Positions 7,414 to 15,571 of a stretch of 37,208 bases of DNA are shown here, piece by piece. Each line of letters opens with the position of its first letter. Positions within the stretch are counted from its first letter, which is position 1. The DNA lies in NCBI GenBank assembly GCA_036495195.1, contig DASXNH010000046.1, positions 1 to 37,208 of the forward strand, given 5' to 3'. Origin of the DNA: Palsa-872 sp036495195. Its GTDB lineage: Bacteria; Chloroflexota; Dormibacteria; Dormibacterales; Dormibacteraceae. Made by a program: the position numbers and the translations under genes. Under the pieces are notes generated by a model, which was not told the DNA's origin, did no database searches, and saw only the letters and a list, made by a program, of their open reading frames with translations.

Positions 7414-8145
7414 ATGTCGCAGCCAAAGTTGTATGGCGAGCTGGCCGAGTGGTGGCCGACCTTCTCGACGCCGCAGGGCTATCGGGACGAAGCGGCCTTC
7501 GTCAGGCGCGTGCTGCTCAAGTCCTCCGCACCCTCGCCGCGAACCGTCCTCGAACTTGGTTCCGGCGGCGGCAACAGCGCCTTCCACCTCAAGGCAACCT
7601 TTGACATGACGCTGGTGGACCTCTCGCCCAACATGCTCGCGGTCAGCCGAGCTCTGAACCCCGAGTGCGAGCACATCGAGGCCGACCTACGCACCTTGCG
7701 GTTGGGCCGCACCTTTGACGCCGTTTTCGTCCACGACGCCATCTGCCACATGACCACGGAGTCCGATCTACGGGCCGCGCTAAAAACCGCGTTCGTCCAC
7801 TGCCGGCCCAGCGGTGCCGCACTCTTCGCCCCCGACTTCGTGCGCGAGACCTTTGTCGAGAACGTCGACCAGGGAGGCAACGACACCGACCGTGGCAGCG
7901 TCCGGTTCCTGCAGTGGACCACGGACCCCGATCCGGGCGACACGAGCTATTTCGTCGACTTTGCGATTCTCATCCGCGACCGCAAGGGTGGGATGCGTGT
8001 CGAACACGATCGCCACACCTATGGTCTCTTTTCGCGCTCTGATTGGCGGCGACTCCTGCGCGAGGTCGGGTTCGTGCTCCAGACGCCTCGCGGCACGCTC
8101 GACGGACTCGGTCGGGATTGCTTCGTGGGCAGCCGCAGGAAGTAG
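7414..8145 (+). CDS. Class I SAM-dependent methyltransferase
   Basis: A 243-residue Rossmann-fold methyltransferase. Motif I is 'VLELGSGGGNSAFHLK' (about residues 45-60), followed by the acidic end of strand 2 ('MTLVDLSPNML'), 'EHIEADLRTL' and the motif IV region 'FDAVFVHDAICHM'. A C-terminal beta-rich segment ends with 'GLFSRSDWRRLLREVGF', usual for small-molecule methyltransferases. The acceptor is not evident. The gene is monocistronic and convergent with the BP74-like lipoprotein gene six bases downstream. No strong ribosome-binding site precedes ATG 7414. Confidence 0.85.
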   Translation: MSQPKLYGELAEWWPTFSTPQGYRDEAAFVRRVLLKSSAPSPRTVLELGSGGGNSAFHLKATFDMTLVDLSPNMLAVSRALNPECEHIEADLRTLRLGRTFDAVFVHDAICHMTTESDLRAALKTAFVHCRPSGAALFAPDFVRETFVENVDQGGNDTDRGSVRFLQWTTDPDPGDTSYFVDFAILIRDRKGGMRVEHDRHTYGLFSRSDWRRLLREVGFVLQTPRGTLDGLGRDCFVGSRRK

Positions 8146-8151
8146 CTCGCC

Positions 8152-8553
8152 CTACGCCGCCTCGATGCTGACGATCTCGGCCGTCCATGGGCAGTAACGC
8201 CCACCACCGAAGTTGACACCAGCCTGCTCCACGTCGGATGGCCGCCCGTCGCACACCTCCGTGGTTGCCTCGGCAAATGCGACGTTGACCAGATGCCAGC
8301 TCCAGCCGGAATTCACTTCCGCGCCGGTGACGATGCTGCCGTTCGGAATTCGAGCGCTACCACCTGCCTTCGCGGCCCTTGCCGCATCAACCTGGGCCTT
8401 GGTGGTCAATTTGACGCGGAACGACTCATCGCCCACCTTGAACTTGACCACCGCCATATCGACCGGCGTTGGCGTCGCCATTACGGTGGATGCGCCCCCA
8501 CAAGCTGAAAGCACTACCGTCATCAGGGCCGCCACAAGGAGCCTCACGCTCAT
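8152..8553 (-). CDS. Lipoprotein with a BP74-like domain
   Basis: A 133-residue protein from ATG 8553, which has AGGTG about eight bases upstream; an ATG at 8574 is in frame but less likely. The N-terminus is a lipoprotein signal (VVLSACGG). The rest matches the domain known from the slime-mould calmodulin-binding protein BP74 and bacterial relatives: 'VKFKVGDESFRVKLT', 'AARAAKAGGSARIPNG', 'GWSWHLVNVAFAEATTEVCD' and a terminal 'GRYCPWTAEIVSIE'. The two cysteines in 'EVCDG' and 'YCPW' are conserved in the family as far as I recall and may form a disulfide. The function in bacteria is unknown. Confidence 0.72.
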   Translation of the reverse strand: MSVRLLVAALMTVVLSACGGASTVMATPTPVDMAVVKFKVGDESFRVKLTTKAQVDAARAAKAGGSARIPNGSIVTGAEVNSGWSWHLVNVAFAEATTEVCDGRPSDVEQAGVNFGGGRYCPWTAEIVSIEAA

Positions 8554-8642
8554 GATTTGACACCTATCTTCCATTCCTCGCTCGCCTCGCCTACGATCTG
8601 TCTGCTTACACGCGACCGACTGCCAGAGGAGGACGGGGACTC

Positions 8643-10106
8643 ATGGCTACCACGGCTCAACCGGCCGGCGCGGGCCTTCAGCGAGACGCGATCGGACTCC
8701 CACAGGTTCTCTTTCAATCGATCACCCACATGGCGCCCGCGGCGGCGGTCGCCTTCTCGATCATCTTCGCCGTCACGTATGCGGGCGGAGCCACGCCACT
8801 CGCCGTGATCCTGGCGCTGGTGGCGTGCCTCACGGTGGCCATCAGCATCGGCCAGCTCGCGCGTCACCTCCCCTCCGCCGGCGGCCTCTACACGTTCAGC
8901 GCGCGAGGCCTGCACCCCGCGGTTGGCTTCTTCGTGGCGTGGGGATTCATGTTGGCCGAGCCGCTGGTCGCACCGCTCCTCTATCTGATCTTCGGAAACG
9001 TGATCGCGGTTTTCCTGAACAACCATTTCGGGACGCCTTTATGGCTGTGGGCACCGTTCGCCGCGGTTGCCGGCATCGGTGTTTGGCTGCTGGTCTACCG
9101 AGGTGTAAAGATCTCGACCCAGACCGGGGTCTTTCTAGGGGCCTTCGAGATCCTCGTATTCCTGGCTCTCGCGATCACGCTCATCATCGCGGCGGGCTCC
9201 AGCAACACTCTGAGCGTCTTCAGCCCAAACACGGGAAACGCGCACGGTTGGGGATCCGTGTTCGCTGGGATGGTGTACACGGTTCTCGCGTTCATCGGAT
9301 TCGAGGCCGCGCTCCCGCTGGCTGAGGAGACCAGGGATCCCCGGCGTACGATTCCGCGCGCGGTCATCCTCTCGTGCGTGCTGATCGGAGTCTTCTATCT
9401 GATCTGCTACTACGCCGCGATGGTGTATTTCGGGCCAAATGTGGCCGCCGACCCCACCAAGGGCTTCTTTGCTCTCAACAACGGTGATCCCTGGGACGGA
9501 CTCGCGTCCAAGGTGTGGGGTCCGGTCTCGATCCTCGTTCTCCTCGCGATCATCAACAGCGCTTTTGCCAACTCGAGCGCGGGCGCGAACGCGGCCTCCA
9601 GGGTCGGCTTTGCCCTTGGCCGGGTCGGCATCCTGCCCAGGGCCCTCGCTCAGATCCACCCCCGATACAAGACCCCTTACATCGCGGTTCACGTTCAGGG
9701 CGCGCTCGGCATCGTGGTCGCGATCGTCCTTGGCTTCGCCCTGGGCGGGCCGCTTCTGGCATTTGCCCTGCTCGGCACGATTGCGACCCTGATCATCGTG
9801 CTCATCTACATGCTGACCAACCTGAGCAACCTGTTCTTCTACCTGCGCGAGCAGCGCGGCGAGTTGAACGTCATCTGGAATGTCATCGTGCCGATCGCCG
9901 GAACTCTCATCTTCATCCCGGTCCTGCTGGCCGCGTTCGGGATCGATTTCGGCGGCCTGGGCATCACCCCGCTGACGGCGCCGGCCAACGCCGCCCCGTG
10001 GATAGTCCTGGCATGGCTGGTGCTCGGGGCCATCGTCTTCGCCTACCTGAGGGCAAGCTCGCCTGGCCGAATCCAGGAAACCGCGACGACCTTCGTCGAG
10101 GGCTGA
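8643..10106 (+). CDS. APC-family amino acid permease
   Basis: A 487-residue integral membrane protein of the amino acid-polyamine-organocation family, with about 12 hydrophobic segments. Landmarks are 'ITHMAPAAAVAFSIIFAV' (helix 1), 'HLPSAGGLYTFSARGLHP' (helix 2 and loop), 'FIGFEAALPLAEETRDPRR' (helix 6 and loop, a family signature) and 'NSSAGANAASRVGFALGR' (helix 8). It probably imports an amino acid or amine by proton or sodium symport; the substrate is unknown. ATG 8643 follows the ribosome-binding site GAGGAGG (8626-8632). It stands alone between a divergent lipoprotein gene and deoC 63 bases downstream. Confidence 0.9.
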   Translation: MATTAQPAGAGLQRDAIGLPQVLFQSITHMAPAAAVAFSIIFAVTYAGGATPLAVILALVACLTVAISIGQLARHLPSAGGLYTFSARGLHPAVGFFVAWGFMLAEPLVAPLLYLIFGNVIAVFLNNHFGTPLWLWAPFAAVAGIGVWLLVYRGVKISTQTGVFLGAFEILVFLALAITLIIAAGSSNTLSVFSPNTGNAHGWGSVFAGMVYTVLAFIGFEAALPLAEETRDPRRTIPRAVILSCVLIGVFYLICYYAAMVYFGPNVAADPTKGFFALNNGDPWDGLASKVWGPVSILVLLAIINSAFANSSAGANAASRVGFALGRVGILPRALAQIHPRYKTPYIAVHVQGALGIVVAIVLGFALGGPLLAFALLGTIATLIIVLIYMLTNLSNLFFYLREQRGELNVIWNVIVPIAGTLIFIPVLLAAFGIDFGGLGITPLTAPANAAPWIVLAWLVLGAIVFAYLRASSPGRIQETATTFVEG

Positions 10107-10120
10107 GGGCGCCTCAGCCC
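10100..10120 (+). terminator. Perfect hairpin over the stop codon of the permease gene
   Basis: Bases 10100-10108 pair with 10112-10120 (nine base pairs, three-base loop GCG). The hairpin includes the permease stop codon. No T-run follows, so it is not a classical intrinsic terminator; it could slow polymerase or protect the mRNA 3' end. Confidence 0.35.
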
Positions 10121-10169
10121 CGGGTCCGCCGGGACCAGAGCCCGGTTCGGTCCAGCGCATAATCGAATC

Positions 10170-11093
10170 GTGGCCACGGCGCTGTCATTGACCCACCTCG
10201 GCTCGTTGATGCGAGGCGTGCGCAGCGTCGACGAGGTGGGCGCCGACGAGCGCGCCGCCTCCCTGGCGAAACGCTCGATCAAGAAGGCGTCGAAGCTCTG
10301 GGCGCTCGACCTCTCCATCCGGTGCATGGACCTCACCACGCTCGAGGGCTCGGACACCCCGGGGAAGGTCGCGGCCCTGTCCGCCAAGGCGATCCGCCCG
10401 AAACCGGGAGATGCTTCGGTTCCCTCGGTGGCCGCCATCTGCGTCTACCCGGCGCGGGTTGCCGAGGCCCGTGACCGGCTGCGGGGAAGCCGTGTCAAGG
10501 TCGCCTCGGTGGCCACCGCCTTTCCATCGGGGCAGAGCTTCACGTCGATCAAGCTGGCCGAGACCACCGACGCGGTGGCCGCCGGCGCCGACGAGATCGA
10601 CATGGTCATCGACCGCGGGGCGTTCCTGTCGGGCGACTATCAGAAGGTGTACGACGAGATCGTGGCCGTCAAGGAGGCATGCGGCCCGGCCCATCTCAAG
10701 GTGATCCTGGAAACCGGTGAGCTCGGCACCTATGACGCCGTGCGCCGGGCGAGCATCCTGTCAATGGCGGCCGGCGCCGATTTCATCAAGACCTCGACCG
10801 GCAAGGTCCAGCCGGCCGCGACCCTGCCCGTGAGCTTGGTGATGATGGAGGCGATTCGCGATTTCATGCGCGAGACCGGCCGGCCCGTGGGCTTCAAGGC
10901 GGCCGGCGGCATCCGCACCTCGAAGCAGGCGATCGCCTACCTCGTCGTGCTCTACGAAACCCTGGGCGCCGAATGGATGACCCCGGAGCGATTCCGCCTC
11001 GGCGCGTCGACGCTGCTCAACGACGTGCTGATGCAGATCGACAAGGAGCGCAGCGGCGTGTACCAATCGGCCGACTACTTCACCATCGACTGA
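10170..11093 (+). CDS. deoC: Deoxyribose-phosphate aldolase
   Basis: A 307-residue class I aldolase that splits 2-deoxyribose-5-phosphate into acetaldehyde and glyceraldehyde-3-phosphate. The Schiff-base lysine is Lys207 in 'FIKTSTGK'. 'ADEIDMVIDRGAFLSGDY' supplies the catalytic aspartate, Lys212 is the second conserved lysine, and 'GFKAAGGIRT' carries the C-terminal phosphate-loop lysine. The N-terminal extension and overall length fit the long (about 300-330 residue) deoC group rather than the 220-residue one. The start is GTG 10170. Its stop codon overlaps the ATG of the aldehyde dehydrogenase by one base (TGATG), so acetaldehyde production and removal are co-translated. It starts a run that continues through hpt and adenosine deaminase. 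Confidence 0.95.
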   Translation: MATALSLTHLGSLMRGVRSVDEVGADERAASLAKRSIKKASKLWALDLSIRCMDLTTLEGSDTPGKVAALSAKAIRPKPGDASVPSVAAICVYPARVAEARDRLRGSRVKVASVATAFPSGQSFTSIKLAETTDAVAAGADEIDMVIDRGAFLSGDYQKVYDEIVAVKEACGPAHLKVILETGELGTYDAVRRASILSMAAGADFIKTSTGKVQPAATLPVSLVMMEAIRDFMRETGRPVGFKAAGGIRTSKQAIAYLVVLYETLGAEWMTPERFRLGASTLLNDVLMQIDKERSGVYQSADYFTID

Positions 11094-12565
11094 TGGCCAT
11101 CACCAAGCGTCAGGCAGCCGAGCTTGCCAAGCAGACTTTCGACTACGCCCCTGCTCCAGAAGCCATCGACCATGTCCGCATCCAGCAGCGGTACGGCCTG
11201 TTCATCGGCGGCAAGATGGTCGAGCCCCACAGCAAGAGACGATTCCCGACCATCAATCCCGCCACCGAGCAGAAGCTCGCCGAGGTGGCGGAGGCGGATG
11301 CGGTCGACGTCGGCAAAGCAGTTTCCGCCGCAGCCACAGCCTTCACCTCGTGGTCTCGGATGGCGCCGTCGCGCCGGGCGCGCTACCTGTTTCGCATCTC
11401 GCGCCTCATCCAGGAGCGAGCGCGCGAGCTGGCGGTGGTCGAGACGATGGATGGAGGCAAGCCGATCAAGGAATCGCGCGACGTCGACGTCCCGCTGAGC
11501 GCGGCTCATTTCTTTTATTACGCGGGCTGGGCCGACAAGCTGGAATGGGCGTTCCCCAATCGCCGGCCGCGCCCGCTGGGAGTGGCCGGCCAGGTGATCC
11601 CCTGGAACTTTCCGCTCTTGATGCTGGCGTGGAAGATTGCGCCGGCACTTGCCGCAGGCAACACAGTTGTGCTCAAGCCCGCCGAGACCACGCCGCTGTC
11701 CGCTCTGCTTTTCGCCGAGATCTGCCAGCAGGCCGAGCTGCCCGCCGGGGTCGTCAACATCATCACCGGAGCGGGGAAGACCGGATCGCTGCTCGTGTCG
11801 CATCCTGGCGTCAAGAAGGTTGCGTTCACCGGCTCGACCGAGGTCGGCAAGATGATCCAACGCTCGCTCGCGGGCAGCGGCAAGCACCTGACCCTGGAGC
11901 TCGGCGGCAAGGCGGCGAACATCGTCTTCGAGGACGCACCTCTCGACCAGGCCGTCGAGGGGATCGTGAACGGCATCTACTTCAACCAGGGCCACGTCTG
12001 CTGCGCGGGCAGCCGGCTCTTGGTGCAGGAGTCGATCGCCCGGCCTCTGCTGGAGAAGCTGAAGCAGCGACTTTCGACGCTCCGGCTTGGCGATCCGCTG
12101 GACAAGAACACCGACATCGGCGCCATCAACTCGAAGGCGCAGCTCGAGAAGATCCAGGGGCTGGTCGAGTCCGGCATCGAGGAGGGGGCCGAGATCTATC
12201 AGCCCGAATGCAAGCTTCCCGAGCGTGGCTACTGGTTCCCGCCAACCGTCTTCACCAACGTGTCGCAGTCGTATCGGATCGCGCGCGAGGAGATCTTCGG
12301 GCCGGTGCTTTCGGTGCTCACCTTCCGCACTCCCGCCGAGGCCGTGGAGAAGGCCAACAACACACCGTACGGCCTCTCCGCCGGTGTCTGGACCGACAAG
12401 GGTTCGCGGATCCTGTGGATGGCGGAGCGCATGCGAGCCGGCGTGGTCTGGGCCAACACCTTCAACCGCTTCGACCCCACCTCGCCCTTCGGCGGCTACA
12501 AGGAGTCGGGATACGGACGCGAGGGCGGCGTCCACGGACTCCTGCCCTACCTCGAGCTCGCCTAG
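11093..12565 (+). CDS. NAD(P)-dependent aldehyde dehydrogenase
   Basis: A 490-residue member of the aldehyde dehydrogenase superfamily with all catalytic features: 'VIPWNFPLLMLAWKIAPALA' (with the oxyanion-hole Asn), 'VLKPAETTP', 'FTGSTEVGK' (Rossmann loop), the general base Glu269 in 'LELGGK' and the nucleophile Cys303 in 'GHVCCAGSR'. The ending 'PFGGYKESGYGREGG' is also typical. ATG 11093 overlaps the deoC stop, so the likely substrate is acetaldehyde released by deoC, giving acetate; this is inferred from context. Its stop overlaps the GTG of the truncated paralogue by one base (TAGTG). Confidence 0.94.
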   Translation: MAITKRQAAELAKQTFDYAPAPEAIDHVRIQQRYGLFIGGKMVEPHSKRRFPTINPATEQKLAEVAEADAVDVGKAVSAAATAFTSWSRMAPSRRARYLFRISRLIQERARELAVVETMDGGKPIKESRDVDVPLSAAHFFYYAGWADKLEWAFPNRRPRPLGVAGQVIPWNFPLLMLAWKIAPALAAGNTVVLKPAETTPLSALLFAEICQQAELPAGVVNIITGAGKTGSLLVSHPGVKKVAFTGSTEVGKMIQRSLAGSGKHLTLELGGKAANIVFEDAPLDQAVEGIVNGIYFNQGHVCCAGSRLLVQESIARPLLEKLKQRLSTLRLGDPLDKNTDIGAINSKAQLEKIQGLVESGIEEGAEIYQPECKLPERGYWFPPTVFTNVSQSYRIAREEIFGPVLSVLTFRTPAEAVEKANNTPYGLSAGVWTDKGSRILWMAERMRAGVVWANTFNRFDPTSPFGGYKESGYGREGGVHGLLPYLELA

Positions 12566-13398
12566 TGGCCGCAAAGAACGGCGGCGACCGAGTCGAGGTT
12601 CGCAAGACCTACAAGCAGTATGTGGGCGGCGAGTTCGTCCGCTCGGAGTCCGGGCGCGCGTACAGGCCGGAGGGTTCGGTGAACGTGCCGCGAGGCTCTC
12701 GCAAGGACCTGCGCGATGCGGTGCGCGCGGCCCGCACGGCGTTCGCGGGGTGGTCCGCGCGCACGGCGATGAATCGCGGCCAGGTCCTGTATCGGGCCGC
12801 CGAGATGCTCGATGCGCGCCGCGCGGAGTTCGAGGAGCTGCTGCGCGGCGGCAGAAGAGCACGGGCCGAGGTGGATGAGACAGTCGAGGTTCTCATCTGG
12901 TACGCGGGCTGGACCGACAAGCTCGCGCAGGTCACCGGAACTGTCAATCCGGTAAGCGGTCCGTACTTCAACTTCACGATCCCGGAGCCCACAGGCGTGG
13001 TGGGCATCGTCGCGCCGGAGGAGCCGTCTCTAGTGGGACTTGTGCGCCGCCTGGCGCCGGCGTTGTGTGGAGGCAACGTGGTCGTCGCCCTGGCGCCCGA
13101 GGATCGACCGCTGCCGGCTTTGACTCTCGCTGAGGTCCTCGCCACGAGCGATTTTCCTTCAGGTGTGGTCAACGTGCTCAGCGGCCAGCGAAAGGAGCTG
13201 CTGCCATGGCTCGCATCGCACATGGACGTGAACGCGATCGACGTCAGTGGCTGCACTCCCGATGAGGTGGGCGCTGTCGAGGCCGCCGCGGCGGACAACG
13301 TGAAGCGCGTCGTCAAGTTGCCGCCGGGTGAACGCAGTCCGCATCTCGTCACAGCCTTCATGGAAATGAAGACCATCTGGCACCCGATTGGCGTTTGA
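12565..13398 (+). CDS. Truncated aldehyde dehydrogenase-like protein lacking the catalytic domain
   Basis: A 277-residue protein matching the N-terminal half of aldehyde dehydrogenases: 'KQYVGGEFVRSESGRAY', 'AVRAARTAFAGWSARTAMNR', 'WYAGWTDKLAQVTGTVNP', 'FNFTIPEPTGVVGIVAPEEP' and a Rossmann half up to 'VSGCTPDEVG'. The segment matching LELGGK is replaced by 'VVKLPPGERS', and the protein ends soon after at 'EMKTIWHPIG'. The whole catalytic half, including the nucleophilic cysteine, is missing. The frame is intact and coupled by overlap to the active enzyme. A similar deoC-ALDH-short ALDH order is known to me from actinomycetes, so this is probably a real subunit (structural or regulatory) rather than decay. 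Confidence 0.82.
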   Translation: MAAKNGGDRVEVRKTYKQYVGGEFVRSESGRAYRPEGSVNVPRGSRKDLRDAVRAARTAFAGWSARTAMNRGQVLYRAAEMLDARRAEFEELLRGGRRARAEVDETVEVLIWYAGWTDKLAQVTGTVNPVSGPYFNFTIPEPTGVVGIVAPEEPSLVGLVRRLAPALCGGNVVVALAPEDRPLPALTLAEVLATSDFPSGVVNVLSGQRKELLPWLASHMDVNAIDVSGCTPDEVGAVEAAAADNVKRVVKLPPGERSPHLVTAFMEMKTIWHPIGV

Positions 13399-13422
13399 CG
13401 GTAGCTACTAAGCTGTACGCGC

Positions 13423-13980
13423 ATGCTTGAGGTCGTGACCAAGAAGCCTCCGATCTCAGTGCGGGGCAATGCCAAGGCGATGATCTCGGCGGAGCGTATC
13501 CAGAAGCGGGTGCGTGAGCTCGGTAAGCAGATCTCCGAGACCTATGCGGACATCGATACGCCTCTGGTGATGGTCGTCATCCTCAAGGGCGCAACGGTCT
13601 TTGCCGCCGACCTACTTCGCAGCCTCACGATTCCCGCGGAGCTGGAGTTCATGCGGGCGGCGAGCTACGGCTCTGGCACCAGCGCCGGCCGGCTTCGGCT
13701 GGCGCATATGGTCGAGGGCCCGCTGGTCGGACGCCATGTCCTTTTGGTCGAAGACATCGTCGACTCAGGGCGCACGATCGGCGCCATCGCGAAGCGCCTC
13801 AAGCGGCTGGGGCCCGCGTCCCTGCGTCTGGCCGCCCTCCTCGACCGGCCGGCACGACGCGAGGTCGAAACCACTATCGACTTCACGGGTTTCGTGATAC
13901 CCGACAAGTTCGTCATCGGGTACGGCCTCGACTACGCCGGGTTGTACCGCGAGCTGCCCGGCATCTACTCACTCACATAG
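13423..13980 (+). CDS. hpt: Hypoxanthine phosphoribosyltransferase
   Basis: A 185-residue type I phosphoribosyltransferase converting hypoxanthine (and guanine) plus PRPP into IMP (GMP). The PRPP-binding motif is 'VLLVEDIVDSGRTIGAI' (about residues 106-122), preceded by 'VVILKGATVFAADLLR' and followed by 'FVIPDKFVIGYGLDY', where the Lys and the aromatic residues contact the purine in this family. The length is normal. It sits 24 bases after the short aldehyde dehydrogenase gene and immediately before adenosine deaminase, so inosine-derived hypoxanthine can be salvaged at once. Confidence 0.95.
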   Translation: MLEVVTKKPPISVRGNAKAMISAERIQKRVRELGKQISETYADIDTPLVMVVILKGATVFAADLLRSLTIPAELEFMRAASYGSGTSAGRLRLAHMVEGPLVGRHVLLVEDIVDSGRTIGAIAKRLKRLGPASLRLAALLDRPARREVETTIDFTGFVIPDKFVIGYGLDYAGLYRELPGIYSLT

Positions 13981-14039
13981 GGATCTACCTTGCGGGCGAG
14001 CCGCGAGAGCACTCCGGGCCGACTGACGTCAGGGGTTCG

Positions 14040-14954
14040 AAATACCGCGCCTGGCGCAAAGCCGAGCTGCATTGCCACCTCGATGGCGCGGTACGCCAGT
14101 CAACAGCGGGAATCTTGTGGGCCAAACTAGGCTTCGACCCCAGCCGATTGCGCCTGGTCGCGCCGCCGGATTGTCCAACGCAGGCTGCGTACATCTCGTA
14201 CTTCGAAGATGCGATAACGATTCTCCAGACCGCCGAAGCCCTGTTCAGGGTGGCCTTAGAGCTCGGTGTCGATTCCGCGGCTGAAAACATCGACTATCTC
14301 GAGGTGCGATGGGCGCCGCGGCTCCATTTGCGCAATGGACTGTCGATCACAGAGGTGATCAGTGCCGTTCTGGGAGGTCTCGCAGCTGCGCCCCTGAAAG
14401 CCGTCGCCATCGTCTGCGCTATGCGCCACGACACTGTGGAGGACAACGTTGCTCTGGCCAAAGAGGCTGGAGGCTTTGCCGGGAAAGGCGTGGTCGGCTT
14501 TGATCTCGCCGGCGATGAGATCCGTTACCCCGCAGCGCACCAGCGACCGGCGTTCGAGGCCGCGCGGGCGGCCGGCCTCAGGCTCACCTGCCACGCAGGC
14601 GAGGCGGGCAAGCCGTCAAATGTCGAGGAGGCGCTTGACCTCGGCGTGGAGCGCATCGCCCACGGCGTGATCGGGGCGCGCGACTCGCGCATCGTGGAGA
14701 GGATTCGTTCGGAGGGTGTGGCCCTGGACCTGTGCCCCACCGCGAACTGGAAGTGCAAAGCGGTTCAGAGCCTTTCCGAGCACCCGTTGCCGGCGCTGGT
14801 CCGAGCCGGCGTTCGCTGCACCATCAGCACCGACTCGCGCACCGTGGCCGACACGACCCTTAGCCGCGAGTTCGAGCTCGCGTCCGAGATGGGCCTGAGC
14901 GACGAGGAGCTGAAGCGCTGCAACGACGTTGCGTACGAAGTGAAATTCGGTTAG
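14040..14954 (+). CDS. add: Adenosine deaminase, start codon unresolved
   Basis: A zinc-dependent amidohydrolase turning adenosine into inosine. The metal-binding 'KAELHCHLDGAVR' is encoded at 14058-14096; 'CHAGEAGKP' with the conserved His and Glu, 'ERIAHGVI' and 'TISTDSRTV' (the Asp that binds zinc) follow in the same frame. The only usual start codon in frame is TTG 14115, which lies after the HxH motif and would give a dead enzyme. The frame is open upstream across the end of hpt, but no ATG, GTG or TTG occurs in it. The start given here is merely where the coding match is clear. A rare ATA/ATC start near 13977-13983, or a one-base error linking TTG 13990, are the options. The 3' end overlaps the convergent upp gene by four bases. 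Confidence 0.85.
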   Translation, partial: KYRAWRKAELHCHLDGAVRQSTAGILWAKLGFDPSRLRLVAPPDCPTQAAYISYFEDAITILQTAEALFRVALELGVDSAAENIDYLEVRWAPRLHLRNGLSITEVISAVLGGLAAAPLKAVAIVCAMRHDTVEDNVALAKEAGGFAGKGVVGFDLAGDEIRYPAAHQRPAFEAARAAGLRLTCHAGEAGKPSNVEEALDLGVERIAHGVIGARDSRIVERIRSEGVALDLCPTANWKCKAVQSLSEHPLPALVRAGVRCTISTDSRTVADTTLSREFELASEMGLSDEELKRCNDVAYEVKFG

Positions 14955-15571
14955 CCGGTCCCAAACAGACGGTCGCCGAAGTCGCCTAAGCCCGGGACGA
15001 TAAAGGACTTTTCGTTCAGCCCCTCGTCGAGCGCGGCCGTATAGATCTCCACTTCGGGGTGCCGCTCCGCGAGCACCTTCACCCCCTCAGGCGCGGCGAC
15101 GACGCAGATCATGCGTGGGTTTCGGCCACCCGCTTCCTTGATCAGATCGAGGGCCTGTGCGGCCGAACCGCCGGTGGCCAGCATCGGATCCAGCAGCAGC
15201 GGCACCTTGCCGGCGAGGCTCGGCAGCTTTTGGTAGTAGATCCGCGCCACTGCCGTCTCCTCGTCACGTTCCAGTCCTATGTAACCAACGCTGACTCGAG
15301 GCAGGAGCTCCAGGGCCGGGCCCAGAATCCCGAGACCGGCCCGAAGGACGGGGATGGCGACCACCTCACTCTCGACGAACGTCGCAGCGGATTCCTTGAG
15401 AGGGGTCTGGACAATTCCCTTGCGCACGGGAAGATCTGCGGTGGCTTCGTAGATCAAAAGAGTGATCACCTTTCGAGCCAGCTCACGGAATTCTTCTGGT
15501 TCTGTGGCGTGGTCGCGGAGGCCCGCGAGGCTGTCCGCAACCAGCGGATGCTTACTTACCTTTAGCGGCAC
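14951..15571 (-). CDS. upp: Uracil phosphoribosyltransferase
   Basis: A 206-residue enzyme joining uracil and PRPP to make UMP. The PRPP motif is 'VPLLLDPMLATGGSA' (about residues 122-136); 'IPVLRAGLGILGPALELLP' (72-90) and the uracil-binding C-terminal 'YTAALDEGLNEKSFIVPGLG' are classical. The length matches the family (about 208). It is the last gene of the seven-gene nucleoside operon. Its start overlaps the end of the uridine phosphorylase gene by 20 bases, so uracil released by that enzyme is directly salvaged. Confidence 0.96.
   Translation of the reverse strand: MPLKVSKHPLVADSLAGLRDHATEPEEFRELARKVITLLIYEATADLPVRKGIVQTPLKESAATFVESEVVAIPVLRAGLGILGPALELLPRVSVGYIGLERDEETAVARIYYQKLPSLAGKVPLLLDPMLATGGSAAQALDLIKEAGGRNPRMICVVAAPEGVKVLAERHPEVEIYTAALDEGLNEKSFIVPGLGDFGDRLFGTG

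Noticed and set aside
9135..10160. A 341-residue minus-strand open frame opposite the APC permease
   Set aside because: It is hydrophilic Asp/Glu/Arg-rich shadow of membrane helices, with no motif.
11075..12862. A 595-residue open frame antisense to the aldehyde dehydrogenase genes
   Set aside because: It is a mirror of high-GC codon bias; its sequence is Arg/Gly/Leu-rich without domains, while the plus strand encodes clear enzymes.
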